Shown piece after piece: positions 1-6,527 of a DNA stretch of 8,230 nucleotides (the first letter of the stretch is position 1; each line of letters opens with the position of its first letter). The DNA comes from Gammaproteobacteria bacterium (GTDB taxonomy: Bacteria > Pseudomonadota > Gammaproteobacteria > UWMA-0217). The notes beneath the pieces are model-generated. The model was not told the origin of the DNA. It did no database searches and saw nothing but the letters and a program-made list of their open reading frames with translations. The stretch spans positions 1 through 8,230 of the forward strand of contig JALVPS010000498.1 in the NCBI GenBank assembly GCA_027031685.1. Direction: 5' to 3'. Both the position numbers and the translations under genes were made by a program.

Positions 1-688
1 GGCCGGCGTAGAAGCCGTCGCGGCCCTGCTCGGCCAGGGCGCGCAGCGTGCGGGCCAGGTCCGGCTGGCGGATGACCGCGCCCTCGGCCGGCACCGCCCC
101 GTCGGTGAGGAACACGGCGGCGGCCGCCGGCGAGGCGGCCAGCACGTCACGGCGGAAGGTCGCCAGACGACGGTAGTGGCCGTCCACCGGGAAGCCCTGC
201 TCGGCCAGGCGGATGGCCGGCGCTAGGCTCACCGCCAGCGGCAGGCGCCCGTAGCGTGCGGCGATGTGCGCCAGCGCCGCCGGCTCGCCGGGGATGCCGG
301 CCGCCAGCGGCCCGTCCAGCGAGGCGCGCGGGCGCAGCTCGCCGTCCTCGTCCAGATACAGGTCGCGGTGGGCCGCCAGCGGCGCCCGCTCGCGTCCGTC
401 GATCATCACCTCGAAGCCGTCGCGGGCGCGGTGCAGCAGCCAGAAGCCGCCGCCGCCCAGCCCGGAGCTGTACGGCTCCACGACGGCCAGGGCAGCACTC
501 ACCGCCACGGCGGCGTCGAAGGCGTTGCCGCCGCGCCGCAGGATGTCGCGCCCGGCCGCCGTGGCCAGGGGGTGGGCGCTGGCCACCGCCGCCGCGCGGG
601 GCGCCGCCGCGGCCGCCACCGCCGCGCAAACGACAAGGGCTCCCAGAAGGAGCCCTTGCCAGAGTCGTCTGCACCACACAGCGCTCAC
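1..688 (-). CDS. ggt: Gamma-glutamyltransferase precursor, N-terminal part (cut by left window edge)
   Basis: Gamma-glutamyltranspeptidases are exported, self-cleaving enzymes that hydrolyse or transfer the gamma-glutamyl group of glutathione and related compounds. The frame reads 229 residues with no stop up to the window edge. Residues 1-29 look like a signal peptide (RR-rich start, then LLLGALVVCAAVAAAAA). They are followed by family hallmarks: ATAAGRDILRRGGNAFDAAVA (about 43-62), a Gly-rich GLGGGGFW turn (77-83), IDGRERAP (96-103) with the arginine expected to bind the substrate alpha-carboxylate, and GRDGFYAG at the edge. The autoprocessing threonine and the small subunit lie outside the window, so activity cannot be judged. 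The start is GTG at 688, chosen because it overlaps the ferredoxin stop by 4 bp (GTGA) and gives a full signal peptide; its Shine-Dalgarno sequence is poor, so coupling to the upstream gene is likely. A GGT-like acylase such as a cephalosporin acylase homologue is a less likely reading. Confidence 0.88.
   Translation of the reverse strand, partial: MSAVWCRRLWQGLLLGALVVCAAVAAAAAPRAAAVASAHPLATAAGRDILRRGGNAFDAAVAVSAALAVVEPYSSGLGGGGFWLLHRARDGFEVMIDGRERAPLAAHRDLYLDEDGELRPRASLDGPLAAGIPGEPAALAHIAARYGRLPLAVSLAPAIRLAEQGFPVDGHYRRLATFRRDVLAASPAAAAVFLTDGAVPAEGAVIRQPDLARTLRALAEQGRDGFYAG
634..658 (-). terminator. Perfect 10-bp hairpin inside the ggt signal-peptide codons, terminator-like
   Basis: CAAGGGCTCC and GGAGCCCTTG are separated by a 5-base loop and pair perfectly. 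On the minus strand, which is the direction of transcription, the stem is followed by TCGTTTG. This gives a moderately U-rich tail (UUGUCGUUU including the stem end) but no true U-tract. It lies over codons 11-19 of ggt, about 30 bases after the start. It could act as an attenuator separating ggt from the upstream genes, as an mRNA-stability element, or be chance in GC-rich coding sequence. Confidence 0.3.
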
Positions 689-936
689 CCCGCGGCCATC
701 AGCGCCTTGTACTTGACCTCCAGCTGCTCGCGGGTCTCCTCGTGGTCCGGATCGGGGATGATGCAGTCCACCGGGCAGACCTCCATGCACTGCGGCTCGG
801 CGTAGTGGCCGACGCACTCCGTGCAGCGGTTGAAGTCGATCTCGTAGATCTCGTCGCCGGGGGAGATGGCCTCGTTGGGGCACTCCGGCTCGCACACGTC
901 ACAGTTGATGCATTCGTCGGTGATCAGCAGGGCCAT
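685..936 (-). CDS. 2[4Fe-4S] ferredoxin, YfhL / Allochromatium type
   Basis: Small cytoplasmic electron carrier of 83 residues. Nine cysteines are present: C9-x2-C12-x2-C15-x3-C19-P forms the first motif, and C38-x2-C41-x8-C50-x3-C54-P with an extra C58 forms the second. The eight-residue spacing between C41 and C50 and the charged helical C-terminal tail (about 64-83) mark the Alvin/YfhL subfamily rather than clostridial ferredoxins; members of that subfamily carry two low-potential clusters. The start at 936 gives the canonical MALLITDECINC opening. No strong Shine-Dalgarno is visible. The gene begins 19 bp after the coaD stop and ends overlapping the ggt start. A ferredoxin next to coaD is a common gammaproteobacterial arrangement, but the physiological partner cannot be read from the sequence. 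Confidence 0.95.
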   Translation of the reverse strand: MALLITDECINCDVCEPECPNEAISPGDEIYEIDFNRCTECVGHYAEPQCMEVCPVDCIIPDPDHEETREQLEVKYKALMAAG

Positions 937-955
937 GGGCAGTCAGTCGTCCAGT

Positions 956-1450
956 TCAACATTGGGAAGGCGGGGCGTGGGCGTAGACCTCGGCCAGCGC
1001 CTCACGCACCCGTTGATCGACGAAGTGTGACACGTCGCCGCCGTGGCGGGCAATCTCCCGCACCAGGCTGGAGGACACGTAGGCGAACTCCTCCGAAGGG
1101 GTGAGAAAGAGGGTCTCGATGTCCGGCGCCAGGTTGCGGTTCATGCTCGCCAGCTGGAACTCGAACTCGAAGTCGGACACGGCGCGCAGGCCGCGCAGGA
1201 TGGCGTCGGCGCCACAGGCGCGGGCGAACTCCACGGTCAGCCCGGAGAAGGGGCGCACGGCCACCCGCGGCAGGCCGGCAAGGGCCGCCTCGGCCAGGGC
1301 CACGCGCCGCGCCAGGGAGAAGCAGGGCGACTTATGGCTGTGCTCGGCCACGCCCACCACCACCCGCTCGCACAGGCGGCTGGCGCGCCGCACCAGGTCG
1401 GTGTGGCCGTGGGTGATGGGGTCGAAGGTTCCGGGGTAGAGGACGATCAT
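956..1450 (-). CDS. coaD: Phosphopantetheine adenylyltransferase (PPAT)
   Basis: Catalyses the penultimate step of coenzyme A synthesis: ATP plus 4'-phosphopantetheine gives dephospho-CoA plus pyrophosphate, in the cytoplasm. The 164-residue length is normal for the family. The nucleotidyltransferase motif GTFDPITHGH is at residues 7-16 with the (T/H)xGH signature at 13-16. RGLRAVSDFEFE (86-97) is the conserved substrate-binding and subunit-contact segment, and YVSSSLVRE (124-132) corresponds to the C-terminal ISSTxxR-like motif. The ATG at 1450 is preceded by a strong GAGGAGG (1464-1458) at 7-base spacing, which decides the start against longer upstream readings. The start overlaps the rsmD stop by 4 bp (ATGA), suggesting translational coupling. 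The rsmD-coaD pair is widely conserved in bacteria. Confidence 0.97.
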   Translation of the reverse strand: MIVLYPGTFDPITHGHTDLVRRASRLCERVVVGVAEHSHKSPCFSLARRVALAEAALAGLPRVAVRPFSGLTVEFARACGADAILRGLRAVSDFEFEFQLASMNRNLAPDIETLFLTPSEEFAYVSSSLVREIARHGGDVSHFVDQRVREALAEVYAHAPPSQC

Positions 1451-2067
1451 GGCGGGGCCTCCTCGGCTTGCGCCATCAACCGTACCAGACCATAGCCCAC
1501 CGCGCCCGCCTGCTGGCGGCGCAGCCAGTCCCAGCCGGGCGGCAGCGCGGGCGGCGTGGCCTGGGGGAACTCCAGGTAGAGGCGGCTGGCCGGCTGCAGC
1601 CAGCCGGGCGTGGCGGCGAGCCGCGCCAGGGCGCGCGCCAGCAGATCGCTGGCAAAGGGCGGGTCGAGGAAGACGATATCGAAGGGGCGCGTCGGCGGCG
1701 GGCGGCGCAGGTAGTCCAGCGCCGAGCCGCGCCACAGCGCGAGGGCGGCCGGGTCGAAGGCGGCGATCTCCTCGGCCAGGCGGCGCGCCACCCGCGGGTG
1801 GCGCTCCACCAGCACGGCCCGGGCGGCGCCGCGCGAGACGGCCTCGAAGGCCAGCGCGCCGCTGCCGGCGAACAGGTCCAGGCAGTGCGCCCCGGGCAGC
1901 ACGCCGGCCAGCCAGTTGAACAGGGTCTCGCGCACGCGGTCGGCGCTGGGCCGCAGGCCCGGCGCGGCGGCCACCCGCAGGCGGCGCCCCCGCCAGCGCC
2001 CGCCGATGATGCGCACCGCGCCCGGCGCGCCGGGCGGCGAACGGCGCCTGCTAGCGGCTCTCGCCAC
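1447..2067 (-). CDS. rsmD: 16S rRNA (guanine(966)-N(2))-methyltransferase RsmD
   Basis: SAM-dependent enzyme that methylates N2 of G966 in 16S rRNA on the assembled small subunit. The 206-residue length is close to E. coli RsmD. Visible features are the basic N-terminus, VRIIGGRWRGRRL (18-30), the substrate-side segment GLRPSADRVRETLFNWL (37-53), the SAM-binding motif I DLFAGSGALAFEA (64-76), an acidic residue ending strand 2 (VLVERH, 85-90), and the catalytic motif DPPF (135-138). The start is GTG at 2067; it gives an N-terminal extension of the length seen in E. coli, although a second GTG at codon 18 just before RIIGG cannot be excluded. The 5' end overlaps the upstream M16 gene by 17 bp. 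Confidence 0.96.
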   Translation of the reverse strand: MARAASRRRSPPGAPGAVRIIGGRWRGRRLRVAAAPGLRPSADRVRETLFNWLAGVLPGAHCLDLFAGSGALAFEAVSRGAARAVLVERHPRVARRLAEEIAAFDPAALALWRGSALDYLRRPPPTRPFDIVFLDPPFASDLLARALARLAATPGWLQPASRLYLEFPQATPPALPPGWDWLRRQQAGAVGYGLVRLMAQAEEAPP

Positions 2068-3355
2068 CGACGATGACCGTCACCATCCGCTCGGGGTGCA
2101 GGTGACGGCGCAGGGCGGCCAGCACGTCATCGCGGGTCTGCGCCTCGATGTGGCCGGTGAAGCTGTCCAGGTAGTCCAGCGGCAGGCCGTAGAAGCCGAT
2201 CATGCCCAGGTAATCGGCAATGCTGGCGTTGCTGGCCATGCGCAGCGGGATGCTGCCGGTGATGTTCTGCTTGGCGGCCTTGAGCTCCCCGGCGCTGGGC
2301 CCCTCCCGCAGATAGCGCTCCAGGGTCTGGCGCGCCACGCGCACGGCGTCGTCGGCCTGATCGCCGCGCGTCTGCAGGACGATCTGGAACGGCCCCGGCG
2401 CGCGCATGGGCAGGAAGTAGCTGTACACCGAGTAGGCGTAGCCGCGCTTGACGCGCACTTCCTTGACCAGGCGCGAGGTGAAGCCGCCACCGCCCAGCAC
2501 GTGGTTGCCCAGGTACAGGGCGTAATGGTCGGGGTCGCCGCGCGCCACGCCGGGCTGGCCGATGAACACGTGCGCCTGGCGCGAGGGGAAGGGGATGCGC
2601 ACGGTGCGCGCCTTCTCCAGTGGCGGCACGGGCGGCAGCGGCGGGGCGTGGGCGCCGCGCGGCAGGCCCTGGCTGAGGGTCTCGGCCATCTTTTCCGCCG
2701 TGGCGCGGTCGATGTCGCCCACCAGGGCAATGAGCCCGTTGGCGGCCACGTAGTAGCGCCGGTAGAAGTCGCGCATCTGCTGCGGGCCGATGCGTTTGAC
2801 GCTCTCGGGGGTGCCCTTCATGGGGTGGCCGTAGGGGTGGTCGCCGTAGAGCGCCCGAAAGAAGGCATTGCTGGCGATGACCTCGGGCTGGGCGGCGTCG
2901 TCGGCCAGGCTGACCAGGGCCTGGCGCTGCAGGCGGGCCATGTCGCGCGGCTTGAAGTCCGGGTGCCAGAGCACGGTGGCGAAGGTGTCCAGCGCCGGCC
3001 GGATGTACTCCGGGTCGGTGAGCGTGCGCAACGACAGCCAGGCCATGTCGCGCAGGGCGCCGTTGTCGAACTGCGCCCCCACGCGCGCGAAGCGCTCGGC
3101 GATCTCGTCCGCCGACAGGCCGCCGGCCCCCTGTTGCAGGGCGCCGTTGGTGAGCCGCGCCAGGCCGGGCAGATCGCCGTCGCGGGCGCTGCCGGCGTCG
3201 AAGGTGACGCGCAGGTCGAGCATGGGCAGCTCGGGGGCACGCACGAAGTACACGGCCATGCCGTTGCCGGTCTGCCAGTGCTGGATCTCGGGCCCCGCCT
3301 GGGCCACGGCGGCCAGCGTCAGCAGCAGGCCGGCCAGTATCAGTCGCTTGATCAT
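2051..3355 (-). CDS. M16 family peptidase-like protein, non-zinc (R/Y-type) subunit
   Basis: Second member of an M16B pair, 434 residues, predicted periplasmic: residues 1-20 form a clear signal peptide (IKRLILAGLLLTLAAVAQA, then G). Where catalytic M16 proteins have HxxEH, this one reads ARLTNG: the ligand positions are R67, N70 and G71, so zinc cannot be bound there. It retains the C-terminal substrate-binding arginine/tyrosine segment EVRVKRGYAYS (R301, Y308), the signature of the partner subunit in two-chain M16 enzymes such as those described in Sphingomonas. The likely role is to complete the active chamber of a heterodimer with the product of the gene just upstream. A good Shine-Dalgarno (AAGGAAA, 3366-3360) precedes the ATG, which overlaps the upstream stop by 4 bp (ATGA), favouring stoichiometric synthesis. 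Its substrate is unknown. Confidence 0.92.
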   Translation of the reverse strand: MIKRLILAGLLLTLAAVAQAGPEIQHWQTGNGMAVYFVRAPELPMLDLRVTFDAGSARDGDLPGLARLTNGALQQGAGGLSADEIAERFARVGAQFDNGALRDMAWLSLRTLTDPEYIRPALDTFATVLWHPDFKPRDMARLQRQALVSLADDAAQPEVIASNAFFRALYGDHPYGHPMKGTPESVKRIGPQQMRDFYRRYYVAANGLIALVGDIDRATAEKMAETLSQGLPRGAHAPPLPPVPPLEKARTVRIPFPSRQAHVFIGQPGVARGDPDHYALYLGNHVLGGGGFTSRLVKEVRVKRGYAYSVYSYFLPMRAPGPFQIVLQTRGDQADDAVRVARQTLERYLREGPSAGELKAAKQNITGSIPLRMASNASIADYLGMIGFYGLPLDYLDSFTGHIEAQTRDDVLAALRRHLHPERMVTVIVGGESR

Positions 3356-4809
3356 GGGGTTTCCTTCGCTTGCTTGTCGTCCACCGGCAGGGGCACCAGT
3401 TCTGCCACGGTGCGGTTGTCGTCCACCAGATACTTGCGGGCCACGGCGCGCACCTGCTCGGCGGTGACCGCCTTGATGCGCGGCACGTATTCGTCCATCA
3501 AGCGCCAGTCCAGGCCCACCGAGTCGAGCACGCCGATGGTGATGGCCTGACGACGGATGGAGTCACGCTGGAAGACATCGTCGGCGATGACCTGCGCCTT
3601 GACGCGCGCCAGCTCTTCCGGGCTGACCAGCGCCTTGCGCAGGCGCTCGACCTGGGCCAGCAGGGCCGCCTCCACCTCGGCCAGAGTGTGCCCCTGGGCG
3701 GGATTGGCCTCCAGCAGGAACAGGGTGTCGTACTTGGTGCTCAGGTCGTAACCCGCGCCGGCCGAGGCGGCCACCTCCTGACGCCGCACCAGCTCACGGC
3801 TCAGGCGGGCGCTGTCGCCGCCGTCGAGCACGTTGGCCAGCACGTCCAGGGCATAGGGTTCCCAGGCGTTCTCGCCGGCCGTCTTCAGCACTGGCACGTG
3901 GTAGCCCATGATCAGGTAGGGCACCTTGGCCGGGGCGCGGATGCGGATGCGGCGCGGACCGTGCTGACGCGGCTCGCGGCGCGGCTTGACCGGCGCCACC
4001 GTCCCCGGCGGGATGGCCCCGAAGTAGCGTTTGGCCGGGGCGCGGATGCGGATGCGGCGCGGGCCGTGCTGGCGCGGCTTGAGCGGCGCCACCTTCCCCG
4101 GCGAGATGGCCCCGAAGTAGCGTTTGGCCAGGGCGAACACGGCGTCCGGGGCCACGTCGCCCACCACCACCAGGGTGGCGTTGCCGGGCTGGTACCAGCG
4201 GTCGTACCACTGGCGCAAGTCGGCCACCGTGAGCTGGTTCAGGTCCTCCATCCAGCCGATGACCGGGAAACGGTAGGGACTGTTGAACCAGGCCGTGGCA
4301 CTGAAGCGCTCGAAGGTGAGCGCCTCCGGCTGATCGTCGGTGCGCATGAGACGCTCCTCCTTGACCACCTCCAGCTCCTTTTTGAACTCCTTCTCCGGCA
4401 GGGTGAGGTGGCGCATGCGGTCCGCCTCCAGCTCGAAGGCGATGGCCAGCCGGTCGCTGCCCAGAAACTGGTAATAAGAGGTGTAGTCGCGGCCGGTGAA
4501 GGCGTTCTCCTCACCCCCGTTGGCGGCGATGATGCGCGAGAACTCACCGGCCGGGTGGCGCTCGGTGCCCTTGAACATCATGTGCTCGAGCACGTGCGAG
4601 ATGCCGGTGATGCCGCTGGCCTCGGAGCTGGAGCCCACCCGGTACCAGACCTGGGAGACGGCCACCGAGGCGCGATGGTCGGGCAGCACCAGCACCTTCA
4701 TGCCGTTGTCCAGCCGGTACTCGTGCACGTCCGTGGCGGCGGCCGGCAGGGCCAGCGCCAGGCCCAGCAGCAGGGCGCCCAGCCACCTGAATCCGCTTGT
4801 TTTTTCCAT
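3352..4809 (-). CDS. Zinc-dependent M16 family peptidase (catalytic subunit) with internal tandem duplication
   Basis: Predicted periplasmic zinc endopeptidase of 485 residues. Residues 1-25 form a signal peptide (WLGALLLGLALALPAAA). The inverted zinc motif is HVLEH (H72, E75, H76), and the third ligand is in KEER (E151 or E152), at the HxxEH-X74-76-E spacing of the family. The C-terminal half carries the second M16 fold (VPYLIMGYHVP onward). Family members of this type usually have about 450 residues. The excess is explained by a tandem duplication: residues 229-259 and 260-294 are near-copies, where relatives have one. The start at 4809 is the usual choice, although GGAG lies 13 bases upstream. 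An ATG at 4839, preceded by GAAGAAGAAG, would add ten residues to the signal peptide and is possible. It heads the minus-strand row and is divergent from ftsY. Confidence 0.92.
   Translation of the reverse strand: MEKTSGFRWLGALLLGLALALPAAATDVHEYRLDNGMKVLVLPDHRASVAVSQVWYRVGSSSEASGITGISHVLEHMMFKGTERHPAGEFSRIIAANGGEENAFTGRDYTSYYQFLGSDRLAIAFELEADRMRHLTLPEKEFKKELEVVKEERLMRTDDQPEALTFERFSATAWFNSPYRFPVIGWMEDLNQLTVADLRQWYDRWYQPGNATLVVVGDVAPDAVFALAKRYFGAISPGKVAPLKPRQHGPRRIRIRAPAKRYFGAIPPGTVAPVKPRREPRQHGPRRIRIRAPAKVPYLIMGYHVPVLKTAGENAWEPYALDVLANVLDGGDSARLSRELVRRQEVAASAGAGYDLSTKYDTLFLLEANPAQGHTLAEVEAALLAQVERLRKALVSPEELARVKAQVIADDVFQRDSIRRQAITIGVLDSVGLDWRLMDEYVPRIKAVTAEQVRAVARKYLVDDNRTVAELVPLPVDDKQAKETP
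3926..4123 (-). repeat. In-frame tandem duplication inside the M16 peptidase gene
   Basis: Two adjacent copies: 3926-4030 (105 bp, 35 codons) and 4031-4123 (93 bp, 31 codons). Apart from a 12-bp gap they differ at five positions by my alignment. The gap corresponds to four residues (REPR) present only in the copy nearer the C-terminus. Both copies encode KRYFGAI-PG-VAP-KPR ... QHGPRRIRIRAPA. The boundaries carry the short repeat ttggccrgggcg at 3926, 4031 and 4124, a plausible substrate for slippage or recombination. The frame is kept throughout. Confidence 0.95.
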
Positions 4810-4881
4810 ACTGTGTCGTGTGCTCCGTGGTGTTAGCATTACGTCTTCTTCTTCACAATGCAGCCATAGAGTAAACCAGCC
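4810..4881. promoter_or_regulatory. Divergent intergenic region between the M16 peptidase gene and ftsY
   Basis: These 72 bp separate the start codons of two divergent gene rows, so start signals for at least one should be here or in the adjoining codons. On the minus strand TTGAAA (4895-4890, inside ftsY) lies 16 bp from TACTCT (4873-4868), a weak sigma-70-like pair that could serve the peptidase gene. On the plus strand I see isolated partial matches such as TTCACA (4852-4857) but no well-spaced pair. ftsY has only a weak GAG ahead of its ATG. No strong inverted repeat was found. Confidence 0.3.
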
Positions 4882-5865
4882 ATGTTCGGTTTCAAAAAGG
4901 ACCGGCCGCGCGAGAAACCGGCGCGCAAGGGCCTGTTCCAGCGCCTCAAGGCCGGCCTGTCGCGCACCGGCAGCACCATCACCAGCGGCATGGGCAGCCT
5001 GCTGTTGGGCAAGAAGGCCATCGACGCGGAGGTCTTCGAGGAGCTGGAGACGCGGCTGCTCATGGCCGACGTGGGCTTGGAGGCCACGCAGCGCATCATC
5101 GACGACCTGACGCGCCGCGTAAAGCGCGACCAGCTGGCCGACACCGACGCCCTGCTGGCGGCGCTGGCCGACAGCATGACCGAGATCCTGCGCCCCGTCG
5201 AGCGGCCACTGGCCATCGACCGCAGCAAGCGGCCCTTCGTGATCCTGGTGGTGGGCGTCAACGGCAGCGGCAAGACCACCACCATCGGCAAGCTGGCGCA
5301 CCGCTTCCGCGACGAGGGGCTGGGCGTGATGCTGGCCGCCGGCGACACCTTCCGCGCCGCCGCCGTGGAGCAGTTGCAGGCCTGGGGCGAGCGCAACGGC
5401 GTGCCGGTGGTGGCCCAGGGCACCGGCGCCGACAGCGCCTCGGTGGTCTACGACGCCCTGCAGTCGGCCCGGGCGCGCGGCATGGACGTGCTCATCGCCG
5501 ACACCGCCGGCCGCCTGCACACCCAGGACAACCTCATGGAGGAGCTGAAGAAGGTCAAGCGCGTCATGGCCAAGCTGGACCCCACGGCGCCGCACGAGGT
5601 GCTGCTGGTGCTGGACGGCGGCACGGGGCAGAACGCCCTGCGCCAGGCGGAGGCCTTCCACGCCGCCGTGGGCGTCACCGGCCTGGTGGTCACCAAGCTG
5701 GACGGCACCGCCAAGGGCGGCATCGTATTCGCCATCGCCGAGCGGTTGGGCATCCCCATCCGCTTCATCGGCGTGGGCGAGGGGCTGGACGACCTGCGCC
5801 CGTTCCACGCCGAGGAGTTCGTGCACGCCCTGCTGGGCCAGGAGGAGAGCACGGCGGCGGCATGA
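4882..5865 (+). CDS. ftsY: Signal recognition particle receptor FtsY
   Basis: SRP-type GTPase that docks ribosome-SRP complexes at the inner membrane for co-translational insertion of membrane proteins. The protein has 327 residues, much shorter than E. coli FtsY because the long acidic A domain is absent. What remains is a basic, amphipathic membrane-targeting start (GLFQRLKAGLSRTGSTI, 17-33), the N domain (about 35-110) and the G domain. GTPase motifs: P-loop GVNGSGKTT (125-133), insertion-box segment DTFRAAAVEQL (155-165), DTAGR (207-211), DGGTGQNA (245-252), TKLD (271-274) and GVGEGLDDLRPF (297-308). The family norm in the fourth of these is DA-x-TGQNA; here the alanine is glycine. The start at 4882 gives the usual MFGF opening. 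The stop overlaps the ftsE start by 4 bp (ATGA). Confidence 0.98.
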   Translation: MFGFKKDRPREKPARKGLFQRLKAGLSRTGSTITSGMGSLLLGKKAIDAEVFEELETRLLMADVGLEATQRIIDDLTRRVKRDQLADTDALLAALADSMTEILRPVERPLAIDRSKRPFVILVVGVNGSGKTTTIGKLAHRFRDEGLGVMLAAGDTFRAAAVEQLQAWGERNGVPVVAQGTGADSASVVYDALQSARARGMDVLIADTAGRLHTQDNLMEELKKVKRVMAKLDPTAPHEVLLVLDGGTGQNALRQAEAFHAAVGVTGLVVTKLDGTAKGGIVFAIAERLGIPIRFIGVGEGLDDLRPFHAEEFVHALLGQEESTAAA

Positions 5866-6527
5866 TCGAATGCCGGCACCTGGGCAAGCGCTACCCCGGC
5901 GGCCACGAGGCCCTGCTGGACATCAACCTGTCCGTGGCGCGCGGCGAGCTGGCCTTCCTCACCGGCCACTCCGGGGCCGGCAAGAGCACCCTGCTCAAGC
6001 TCATCGCCCTGCTGGAGCGGCCCACCCGCGGCAGCCTGCGCGTCAACGGCCACGAGGTGGCGCGCCTGCCGGCAGCGGCCGTACCCGACTACCGGCGCCA
6101 CATCGGCATCATCTTCCAGGACCACCGCCTGCTGGCCGACCGCAACGTGTTCGAAAACGTGGCCCTGCCCCTGCGCATCACCGGCATGGCCGAGCCGCAG
6201 GTGGCCAAGCGGGTGCGCGCCGCCCTCGACAAGGTGGGCCTGCTGGGACGCGAGCACAGCCGCCCGGCGGCCCTGTCCGCCGGCCAGCAGCAGCGCGTGG
6301 GCATCGCCCGGGCCATCGTCAACCGCCCCGCCATCCTGCTGGCCGACGAGCCCACCGGCAATCTGGATCCGGACCTCTCCCGGGAGATCATGCGCCTGTT
6401 CCTGGACTTCAACCGCGTGGGGGTGACGGCCATCATCGCCACCCACGACCACGCCCTGATCGACGAATTCGGCCGCCGCCGTCTGCACCTGGAGGGTGGC
6501 CGGCTGGTGGAGGACGACCTGCCATGA
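5862..6527 (+). CDS. ftsE: Cell division ATP-binding protein FtsE
   Basis: Cytoplasmic ABC-type ATPase that pairs with FtsX at the divisome. In other bacteria the complex transmits ATP hydrolysis across the membrane to activate peptidoglycan hydrolases, through EnvC in E. coli. It has 221 residues, normal for the family. Motifs: Walker A GHSGAGKST (35-43), Q-loop Q86 (IIFQD), signature LSAGQQQRVGIARA (138-151), Walker B AILLADEP (157-164) and H-loop H195 (ATHD). The signature reads LSAGQ rather than the usual LSGGE/LSGGQ. A strong purine-rich Shine-Dalgarno (AGGAGGAGAG, 5840-5849) precedes the ATG, which overlaps the ftsY stop. The gene is co-directional and coupled with ftsX, which begins in its stop codon. 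Confidence 0.97.
   Translation: MIECRHLGKRYPGGHEALLDINLSVARGELAFLTGHSGAGKSTLLKLIALLERPTRGSLRVNGHEVARLPAAAVPDYRRHIGIIFQDHRLLADRNVFENVALPLRITGMAEPQVAKRVRAALDKVGLLGREHSRPAALSAGQQQRVGIARAIVNRPAILLADEPTGNLDPDLSREIMRLFLDFNRVGVTAIIATHDHALIDEFGRRRLHLEGGRLVEDDLP

Noticed and set aside
1451..1735. Upstream extension of the coaD frame into rsmD
   Set aside because: CoaD proteins begin just before the GTFDP motif, and a strong GAGGAGG marks the ATG at 1450.
1916..3550. Long plus-strand open frame of 544 codons opposite rsmD and the M16 genes
   Set aside because: It is antisense to recognisable proteins, its translation is a low-complexity mix of G, A, H, Q and R with no domain, and such frames are expected opposite GC-rich genes.
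3370..4836. Long plus-strand open frame of 488 codons opposite the catalytic M16 gene
   Set aside because: Mirror of the peptidase codons with no recognisable family; it even reproduces the duplicated segment in antisense.
4810..5826. Upstream extension of the catalytic M16 reading frame to 824 codons across ftsY
   Set aside because: The added residues are antisense to ftsY and resemble nothing, whereas a signal peptide begins at 4809 (or 4839).
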